A stretch of DNA of 44,492 bases from Stentor coeruleus (taxonomy: Eukaryota; Ciliophora; Heterotrichea; Heterotrichida; Stentoridae), in contig MPUH01000585.1 in NCBI GenBank assembly GCA_001970955.1, positions 1-44,492 of the forward strand. Direction: 5' to 3'. The position numbers and the translations under genes are program-made. The notes beneath the pieces were generated by a model. The model did no database searches. It saw only the letters and a program-made list of their open reading frames with translations, and was not told where the DNA came from. Of this stretch, positions 37,630 to 44,492 are shown in pieces (the first letter of the stretch is position 1; the number at the start of each line of letters is the position of its first letter).

Positions 37630-39288
37630 ATGATAAGTAAGTTTTTGTATATAATTGATATTATAGCTTTATCTTGGATGATAGGGAAATTTAAAGCAGA
37701 GTCGCTACCAGGTGTAAATTTAAGCACCCTTGCAATGCAAGAAAATAGGAGAGCTACAAACAATTGGAGATTTAAGTATGATAATTCTTTAGAAAAATCC
37801 TTGCAAGGGATAAAAGAAACTAATTTACGAGTTAAGCTTGACTCAAAAGAAATTGATAGGATGATGATACAATTGGAACGAATATCGAAAAATACTGCTT
37901 ATGGTATATCTTCTATAGAGCTTTATGATCAAAGTACTCTTGAAGTTTGTCTTTTAGCAAATGAGTTTCAACATATCATTGTAAAAACTCTTGAGATGTC
38001 AACTCCACTAAATATTTTACTAGAAGACCTAAACGGTAAAGTTGAAATTTATGCATCTAAAAAAATAAAAAATCCATCAAAAAGTATAAACGATTTCTTA
38101 GTCACAACAAATTATTTAAAAATTTCAGATGCATCATATAGATTTTCTACAGAATGTGCTTATATGAATTTTTATGCTGTAACTAATTCACATTTTATAA
38201 TAAGAGTCTGGTTTGGACATTCTTGGCCGAAAACAAAAGTTATTAAACATAGCCGGGATTTTTCTAAAAGCGAAATTTCTGTAGATAAAACTGATTTGCT
38301 ACCTTTAGAGCCTTTGAATATATCTAAAAGTACAAAGAATTTTGTAAAGCTCAATAAATTAGATGCTAGTAAAAAGTTGTGTTATCCTATAAAATTCAAT
38401 CATGAAGACAAAGTTACACAAGTAAAAAACAAAAGGGAAGCTATATTTAACAAAACAATTTCTGAAAAGTTCTACAAAGCTAATAAAAAAGAAATCGAAC
38501 ACTATGCAAAAAAAACTTTCAGCCAAATTACTGAAACCATTCATCGGAAAACTTATTTCGAAAAACAATGGATTTCCATGCTTTATGTTGCAATATTCAG
38601 TACCCAACTAAAAACCAAGTTTGTTGAGAGAAAAAAAAAGTCTGAAAATTTTGTCATTTTTACTTCTTCTGTATATTTTCTCCAAAGAAGCCTTATCTAC
38701 TTTTTTTACAGAAACACAAACATCCGTATTTCAATCCGAAGGGCAAAAAACCATTTAAAACTTTATCATCATTTTTTCCATAAACTTACAATATCATCAT
38801 TACACAAACCAATAATTTCTCTTATAAAAATTAAAGCTCATCAAATATCTATGGTGTCAAAATTCGACATTTTTACTAAAAAAATTAAAAAAATCCAAAA
38901 AATCTGGTTAAATTACAGACTAAATGAAGATTTTAAATTACAAGAATTACTAAATATATTTGAAGCTGCGATACAAAAGAAAATCAGATATTACGGAAGA
39001 CTTAAGAAAAAAAAAAATGAAAAAATATCAAATGCGCTTAAAGAATTCCCACAAGAATTACTTAAGGATATAGCAAAAAATCATCTGTTTAAATGTAAAG
39101 TTTTATTTATAAATAATTTACAGAAGTATGCGAAAAAAATAATACCTAAGATATCAATGAAAGAAAGAATTGAGTTGATAAGACATAAAAAATTTATATT
39201 AGTATCCCCTCCACCTGAATATATATACATGTTAACAATTACTGAAGCTGTGAAAATTTTAGAACCTTATATACATGCATCAGGTTAA
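37630..39288 (+). CDS. Large basic protein of unknown function, 5' end uncertain
   Basis: The frame is open from 37516, but its first ATG is at 37630 (552 aa); further candidates are 37678 and 37735. I do not recognise it. The first 240 residues include a beta-rich part (YGISSIELYDQSTLEVCLL, YRFSTECAYMNFYAVTNSHF) with aromatic residues. The remaining 300 residues are strongly basic and helical with many Lys, Ile, Phe and Tyr. A stretch reading IQKIWLNYR resembles an IQ-type calmodulin site; other parts (LQRSLIYFFYR) are weaker candidates. It ends at TAA after YMLTITEAVKILEPYIHASG. It lies downstream of the arrestin-like gene on the same strand. See the neighbouring entry for a possible upstream first exon. 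Confidence 0.7.
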   Translation: MISKFLYIIDIIALSWMIGKFKAESLPGVNLSTLAMQENRRATNNWRFKYDNSLEKSLQGIKETNLRVKLDSKEIDRMMIQLERISKNTAYGISSIELYDQSTLEVCLLANEFQHIIVKTLEMSTPLNILLEDLNGKVEIYASKKIKNPSKSINDFLVTTNYLKISDASYRFSTECAYMNFYAVTNSHFIIRVWFGHSWPKTKVIKHSRDFSKSEISVDKTDLLPLEPLNISKSTKNFVKLNKLDASKKLCYPIKFNHEDKVTQVKNKREAIFNKTISEKFYKANKKEIEHYAKKTFSQITETIHRKTYFEKQWISMLYVAIFSTQLKTKFVERKKKSENFVIFTSSVYFLQRSLIYFFYRNTNIRISIRRAKNHLKLYHHFFHKLTISSLHKPIISLIKIKAHQISMVSKFDIFTKKIKKIQKIWLNYRLNEDFKLQELLNIFEAAIQKKIRYYGRLKKKKNEKISNALKEFPQELLKDIAKNHLFKCKVLFINNLQKYAKKIIPKISMKERIELIRHKKFILVSPPPEYIYMLTITEAVKILEPYIHASG

Positions 39289-39439
39289 AATTATATGAAA
39301 TTATAAGATAAATTTTGATTATTATAAAAATCATTAATGAAAATATTAATAGTTTAAGAAATTGTGTATATAAAATGACTGTATTCAATGTAAAAATTTT
39401 ATAAAATTTCTTTTATAAACTTAATGAATAATATATAAC

Positions 39440-40633
39440 TCAATGCTGTAAATCAGAAAGAGAAATACTTTTCATACTTCCTAATATCTCTGCAAACTGT
39501 CTTAATTTCTGCTGTTTACTCCCTTTACTACTTTCCATAATTTTCTGAGCAGATTCTACCAACTGCTCAACAGCTTCAATCAATTCCGCCTTATCTTTTT
39601 TCAGAATATTTATATCTCGTTCTTTCATCATCACTATCTTCTCAAGATTCTCAGCTTTCTTAACATGTTCAGCTAGTTTATCAAAAGTTTCTAAATTCTG
39701 TTGGACCTGGATTTTCAGTTGTTTATTTTGTTCAATTAAATCTTGCATATTTTTTTGTTCGAGTATCCCAAAACTAGATACATCAGTTAATCTTCCTTTT
39801 CTTTCTGAATCTAATTGTCTTTCTGATTCTAATAAAGCTTTTTTCAATATCGAAATTTCTTCATTAGGTTTTTTTAATTGTTCCTTTAAATAATCTGTTT
39901 CTTTTTTCTGATTAACAAGTTCTTGACATAAGTCTTTTAATTGATTAAAAGTGTTTTCTAATGTTGATTGGAAAGTTGATATCTGGCTTTTATACTCACC
40001 TAAAGTTCTATTTAAAGTAAAAACTTCATTTTGAGATTGTCGTAATTTTTGTTTAAGAATCCCACTATTATCATCAGTATTTGGGTTTTCTAAGCAGTCT
40101 TCTTCATTAAGAATCTTGACAAATTTCAAAAGATCTTCTGCTGTTGGTTTGCGTTTTGCTATTTTTGAACCTTTTTTAATGACTTCTACTACAAGGTCCA
40201 TTGTTATATGATCAGGAAGTCCATCATTACTTTTACCTGTTAGAGCTAGTTCAATAATACTTTGGGCACTTTTTCTTACACTATCAGAAAGAAGTGTTTT
40301 ACGACGTAGAAACTCATTTGAATCTGATGGATTATAAATAGGATTTGTGCTTTCATCTAGTTTTATAGGTTCTTGATTTTTATGTATTGAAAAAATTTTA
40401 CTTGATGTAATCTGTTCTAGTCTACGTTTGATTTCTTGAGGGTCTGAATTTAGTGAAGCAAATGATGATTGTGCGCTGAGGTTAAATGACACTAAGGAAC
40501 GATCTGGAGTTTCGATTTCTTTCCATGATGCACCTCTTAAGGACTCATTGCTACCTTTGATTTCTTCATAACTTAGTGGTTCGAATGTTTTACTCTCTGT
40601 TAGGGACTTGTTAAAAGGAAATAATGATGACAT
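39440..40633 (-). CDS. Coiled-coil protein of unknown function
   Basis: A 397-aa protein. The first 110 residues are Ser-rich and probably disordered. About 115-185 is a compact helical part (SVRKSAQSIIELALTG ... TAEDLLKFVKILNEEDC). From about 195 to 375 there is a nearly continuous heptad coiled coil rich in Lys, Glu, Gln and Leu. It ends SMKSISLSDLQH. Nothing links it to a named family. It lies 109 nt downstream of the Aurora-like kinase gene on the same strand, which is a normal spacing in this window. Start context is CATATAAATG. Confidence 0.75.
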   Translation of the reverse strand: MSSLFPFNKSLTESKTFEPLSYEEIKGSNESLRGASWKEIETPDRSLVSFNLSAQSSFASLNSDPQEIKRRLEQITSSKIFSIHKNQEPIKLDESTNPIYNPSDSNEFLRRKTLLSDSVRKSAQSIIELALTGKSNDGLPDHITMDLVVEVIKKGSKIAKRKPTAEDLLKFVKILNEEDCLENPNTDDNSGILKQKLRQSQNEVFTLNRTLGEYKSQISTFQSTLENTFNQLKDLCQELVNQKKETDYLKEQLKKPNEEISILKKALLESERQLDSERKGRLTDVSSFGILEQKNMQDLIEQNKQLKIQVQQNLETFDKLAEHVKKAENLEKIVMMKERDINILKKDKAELIEAVEQLVESAQKIMESSKGSKQQKLRQFAEILGSMKSISLSDLQH

Positions 40634-40742
40634 TTATATGGCGCTTTTCTGACTGTTGCAAGTATTTAAATTTTAATCATGATTTTAGGTTAGGATTATG
40701 GGTTTTAATGACTTTTATGGAATTTAATAAGACGATTTAAGT

Positions 40743-42803
40743 TTATAAATTACAGTTAATAACTTCGTGGTTTTTCAAAATTTCGGCTTGCAGTTCATTG
40801 TGGGTTTTTTTCTTTCTAACAATAATTTTTTCAAGTCTCGAGATCATACTTTTTAAATTCTGTGTAAATAATACCTTAATCCTTTCATGAGCCTTTTCTA
40901 TATGTGTGTGATCTATAGGAAAATTGAGTAGCTTAGATTCACTAAGACTGAATTTAAGATCTTTTCTTGTTTCTTCACTTCTTTTTCTACTGCTTGATCT
41001 CTTAGCTTCTTTTTCTATTCTTTGATTTTTAGTGATTTTATCTTTACAGTTTTGGCAATTTTGGCAAATTTCCCCTTTTTTCATATCATAATTTATCTTC
41101 AATTCCTGCATCATCTGTTCAATATCATTAGCCCTTTCTTCAGCAAATTCAATTTTCTTAGAAATCTCCCTAGCCATATCATTTATTATATTCATCCGAT
41201 TTTTAATAAAACTTGATATATCTTTAGCAGCTAATAATTCATCAGGACTAAAACTAGATAATACACTTGTTTTTTCTATAAGTTGCTGTTTAAGAAATTC
41301 AATATTAATCTTCAATTCATTTTCACTAGACTTTTTATCATTTCTCTCATGTTTAGAAGCATTAGTAATCTGGTCAAATGCTATTTTAAGTTTCTGTAAT
41401 ATAAACTCATTATTCGCAATACTCACAGATTCTTTATTAACTTTTTTCCTCAATTCATCTAATTTAAGCTTATAAATTTTACATTCTTTCCCTGTTTCAA
41501 GCATTTTTCTTTGCATTGATTTTTTCCTTTCAGCAAGTTCATTTATATCCACACCTTCTAATCTATTTACCTCCAAATTTGCATCAAAATTTTTAGAGCA
41601 TAATTCAATATGTGCATTACTTAATTGTGAATTCTCCTTTCTTTTCTTAGCAATTTTTTCTTCAAGTTGAGTAAGTTTTTCTTTTTCCATATTCATCATA
41701 GCAAAGATAATTTCAAGTTTATCTTTATTTCTATTCGTCTCAGCGTTTTCAGCCAAAACATTCTCTCTGATTTCTTCTAAACTTTTCTTCCCTTTTTTTC
41801 TAGCATATTTACCTTCAAATTCCCCTTCACTTTCCCCAGAATCCGTAGCTTCAGTTGTATAGTCTTTTTTATATTCAATTTCCTTTGTTGTAAAATTATT
41901 TAAAACTTCTGGTTTTTCAAAATGTTGGACAATAGTTGGTCTAATTGGTTCAATAGATTTAAGCCAAGCATGATGTTTGATTTCATAAATATTTGGCCTA
42001 CGTTCATAATCTTTAGTAAGCATTAAACCAATTAAATCAGCAGATAAAGGTGACAACCATTGTGGAAACCTAATCATATCTTGAACAATCATTCTACTCA
42101 TTTCTTCCCTTTCCGAGTTTTTAAAAGGTGTAGTCCCAACTAGCATTTCATATAATAATACTCCAAGACACCATATATCCGCACTAATATCATGACCAAT
42201 ATTCCCAATAATCTCAGGGGGCATATATTCTGAAGTCCCACAAAATGTTTTCCTTGTTCGACCTTGTCGTTCACAATAATTCGCCCAACCAAAATCTATA
42301 AGTTTTATTCTACCTTCTCGATCTAATAATATATTTTCAGGTTTAATATCCCTATGAACTATTGGAGGATTTTGTGAATGAAGATATTCAACTGCTAATA
42401 CAACTTCTCTAAAATATTGTGCTGCTGTTGTTTCTAATAAGTTTTTTTCTCTATATAATTTATGGAAAAGTGTACCCCCTTCGATTAATTCCATGATTAA
42501 ATAAAAGTATTTGTCATCTTCGAAATGAGTCAGGAGCTTTATTATATGAGGATGGGAGAGTTTATAGAGGATATTGACTTCACGTGAGAATTGTTGAAGA
42601 ATACTTACAACTTTGGATTTAGGGACTTGTTTAAGGGCGAATAAAGCACTGGTTTTTTTGTGCTTTACTTTCCAGACCTGGCCATAGGCCCCATCACCAA
42701 TTTTACGTAAAAATTCGAAATCTATGCGTTTGTAGGATTTTCCTGGGTTTTTCCGTGCGTCCGGAGGGTCTTGAAGCAGCTTGTTTTGCAGCCTGCTTGT
42801 CAT
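40743..42803 (-). CDS. Aurora-like Ser/Thr kinase with C-terminal coiled coil
   Basis: A 686-aa protein. The kinase domain at about 27-290 is complete: glycine loop GDGAYGQVW (36-44), K58, HRDIKPEN (150-157), DFGWA (170-174), activation segment TFCGTSEYMPPE (186-197), DIWCLGVLLYEML and the terminal RRPNIYEIKHHAWL. DFGW and TxCGTxxYxPPE are typical of Aurora kinases. Residues about 330-570 and 600-680 are coiled coil, with CQNCQNCKDK (a CxxCxxC motif) between them. Aurora kinases normally end soon after the catalytic domain, so the long coiled-coil tail is unusual and may place the kinase at a centrosome/basal-body or spindle structure. All catalytic residues are present, so it should be active. 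Confidence 0.9.
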   Translation of the reverse strand: MTSRLQNKLLQDPPDARKNPGKSYKRIDFEFLRKIGDGAYGQVWKVKHKKTSALFALKQVPKSKVVSILQQFSREVNILYKLSHPHIIKLLTHFEDDKYFYLIMELIEGGTLFHKLYREKNLLETTAAQYFREVVLAVEYLHSQNPPIVHRDIKPENILLDREGRIKLIDFGWANYCERQGRTRKTFCGTSEYMPPEIIGNIGHDISADIWCLGVLLYEMLVGTTPFKNSEREEMSRMIVQDMIRFPQWLSPLSADLIGLMLTKDYERRPNIYEIKHHAWLKSIEPIRPTIVQHFEKPEVLNNFTTKEIEYKKDYTTEATDSGESEGEFEGKYARKKGKKSLEEIRENVLAENAETNRNKDKLEIIFAMMNMEKEKLTQLEEKIAKKRKENSQLSNAHIELCSKNFDANLEVNRLEGVDINELAERKKSMQRKMLETGKECKIYKLKLDELRKKVNKESVSIANNEFILQKLKIAFDQITNASKHERNDKKSSENELKINIEFLKQQLIEKTSVLSSFSPDELLAAKDISSFIKNRMNIINDMAREISKKIEFAEERANDIEQMMQELKINYDMKKGEICQNCQNCKDKITKNQRIEKEAKRSSSRKRSEETRKDLKFSLSESKLLNFPIDHTHIEKAHERIKVLFTQNLKSMISRLEKIIVRKKKTHNELQAEILKNHEVINCNL

Positions 42804-44237
42804 TTTTTAGTATTATATCGGAAAATCACTATTGAAATGAAAGTGTTCTTTTAATAATCTGAAATATTTAGTGGAAGTTAGTTTAAATTGGATTATTGGA
42901 GAATAGGATTTTATGGATGATAATTGTCGTTTGGTACTATGGTAATGGAAATAAAGTTCAAAGAGGAAAGGATTTTAGAAGGATGAAAAGGTTAAGGAAA
43001 GAGAAAAAAATGCTGTTAATGGTTAAAAAGGTATTAGTTTGTGTTTATGATGAATGCTAAAAGGTGGAAGAAAAAGAAGGAATTAGGATTGATATGAGTA
43101 ATGAAGTTGATGGGTATTGTTTATAGTAAAATAATTGGAAAATAGCTGAGGTTTTGTAGGAAATAGCCTGAATGTTATTAGGGTAAAAAATATTTGAAGA
43201 CTGTTTGGTTATAAGATTATTTTGCTTATTGATTTTTGTTATGGGGTTAGAATTTTTATTTTATTATGTATAAGTTTATATGTAAATAGTAATTATATGA
43301 TAGATATTATAGTAAATCTTAAATGAAGGATTGATTCTAAAAATTTGAAAAAAAAAATCCTTTCTTTGAATAACTTTTACATATAAACTGGTTATAAAAT
43401 ATAAANTTTACATATAAACTGATTATAAAATATAAATAGCCTTAGCCATGATTATAATAAAAATAGTTAGATATTATATTTAAGTTTATGTCATATTAAT
43501 TCTAGGATAAATGTAGTCTTTCGATAGGAATATTTTAACTTGAGTTTTTTCATAATTTCTTGTAAATCATATCTACCAAGTTTATTATATTTAGTATTTT
43601 TATACTTTAAGACTTAGGCTTTATTTCAGCAATAACTCTAAAATAATTTATGTTATTATACTTTTTTATAGTATTTCATCATTCTTTAAATATAAATTCG
43701 ATTAGGATATGACAAATAATTTCTTACGATACGGTAAATTTTATATTAACTTTATAATATTTTTAGGTATCATATATGAATCTATTTATAATTTCAATCC
43801 TTTTGATAATATATACAGATTTATTTCTTTAGTTTTAGGGATTTTGTACTTATGAGGTATTAAATTCTTACAATGACGAAATCAGTGAAGAGAAGGAATT
43901 AGCTTATTATATATAAAAGGTTAATAGTCAAATATGAAAATTAATAAAGATAGGCAAAGGTGCATCTATCATATTCTTAAGTCTTTTACCCAATAATTAT
44001 TCATTGTCTTCTTCTAATAGTTTTTTTACAAATAGTTCTTAGTCATTTGCATCAGTTGGAAAGTATATTAAAAATCGCCTGCCCCGATAAAAGGTAGTAA
44101 AAATAATTTTGTTGATTTTTTTTACAGGTCAGCATGATATTATTTAATCAATCAAGCAAATAGGCTATCAAAAAGCTAATTTTTTATATTGCATTCACTG
44201 AAAGCTAAAGATGACCATGGAGTAAATTTGAATAATT
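42804..44237. other. Divergent intergenic region with a short tandem repeat
   Basis: 1.4 kb. The first 400 nt are rich in G and A/T and poor in C on the plus strand. A 31-bp tandem repeat lies at 43376-43437. Between about 43865 and 44150 one frame is protein-like but broken by several stops. No intact gene, tRNA or terminal inverted repeat was recognised. Confidence 0.5.
43376..43437. repeat. 31-bp tandem repeat, two copies, with an ambiguous base
   Basis: Copies 43376-43406 and 43407-43437 share TTTACATATAAACTG and the following AT-rich part, with one G/A difference. The last base of the first copy is N (43406), so the copy number here may be an assembly product. Confidence 0.9.
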
Positions 44238-44492
44238 ATGGTTGTTTTTGCATTCTTATATCTATCTTTTATCAGCGTTCACAGTGTAAAGCATTTCTCA
44301 AGTATTGACATTCCATTAAATGGAATACCCCCAGAACCAAGAACAAGTTCATCTTTGGCTGTTGACTTTTCAAGAGACATAATTTATTTGTTTGGAGGTA
44401 AAGGCAGATGTGGTTATTTAAATGATTTATGGATTTTCACTATAGAAACTTCTATTTGGAGTCTTATTTACGCTCAAAGTTATATCCCAAAG
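44238..44492 (+). CDS. Secreted or membrane Kelch-type protein, 3' end cut by window edge
   Basis: An ATG at 44238 opens a frame of 85 codons that runs to the window edge without a stop. The N terminus is a signal peptide: hydrophobic MVVFAFLYLSFISVHS. After it comes one clear Kelch unit: PEPRTSSSLAVDF (a PxxRxxxxxA strand), then IIYLFGGKGRCGYLNDLWIF with the YLFGG and LNDLWxF hallmarks, then WSLIYAQ. More Kelch repeats forming a beta propeller are expected beyond the window. Signal-peptide Kelch proteins are plentiful in ciliates; partner unknown. The next ATG upstream (44215 area) soon meets TAA, which supports this start. Confidence 0.85.
   Translation, partial: MVVFAFLYLSFISVHSVKHFSSIDIPLNGIPPEPRTSSSLAVDFSRDIIYLFGGKGRCGYLNDLWIFTIETSIWSLIYAQSYIPK

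Overview
The window is a gene-dense piece of ciliate macronuclear genome and fits best with a heterotrich close to Stentor. Three things point there. Both TAA/TAG and TGA end conserved proteins (the PABP and CK1-like genes end in TGA), so the code is standard; this argues against Tetrahymena/Paramecium-type codes and against Blepharisma, where TGA is Trp. Nearly all genes are single uninterrupted reading frames. The one intron that can be proved is only 15 nt long, GT...TAG, the size typical of Stentor-type heterotrichs. Intergenic DNA is very AT-rich.

Layout from left to right: a PDE6-delta/PrBP gene cut by the left edge (-); RFC5-type clamp-loader subunit (+) and ribosomal protein eS8 (-), convergent and 39 nt apart; a WNK-like pseudokinase (+); a short eL13 (+); a giant IP3-receptor-family calcium channel (-, 2594 aa); a LITAF-domain protein (-) and an aquaporin (-); poly(A)-binding protein (+); an unknown protein (-); a MORN-repeat protein (+); a SAMHD1-like HD phosphohydrolase (-); a coiled-coil protein with a 15-nt intron (+); a COA5/PET191-like CX9C protein (+); two small unknown basic proteins (+); an EF-hand protein (-) whose start codon lies 4 nt from that of a C2H2 zinc-finger protein (+); a CK1-like kinase (+); a cyclic-nucleotide-domain K+ channel (-); an unknown basic protein (-); an arrestin-fold protein (+); a large basic unknown protein (+) with a confusing 5' end; a coiled-coil protein (-); an Aurora-like kinase with a long coiled-coil tail (-); and the start of a secreted Kelch-type protein cut by the right edge (+).

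The genes do not form an operon or an obvious single pathway. They mix housekeeping functions (replication, ribosome, mRNA binding, dNTP control, mitochondrial COX assembly) with signalling and cell-cortex functions (Ca2+ and K+ channels, kinases, arrestin, MORN, EF-hand, coiled coils). No mobile element, CRISPR array, rRNA or tRNA gene could be supported. The most notable points are the 15-nt intron, the two divergent start codons 4 nt apart, lost catalytic or selectivity residues (pseudokinase, aquaporin, IP3R filter, CK1 loop), an eL13 lacking its usual C-terminal quarter or more, a recurrent ATATAAATG start context, and a base-composition switch inside divergent intergenic regions. I saw no clear evidence of a wholly new multi-gene system.
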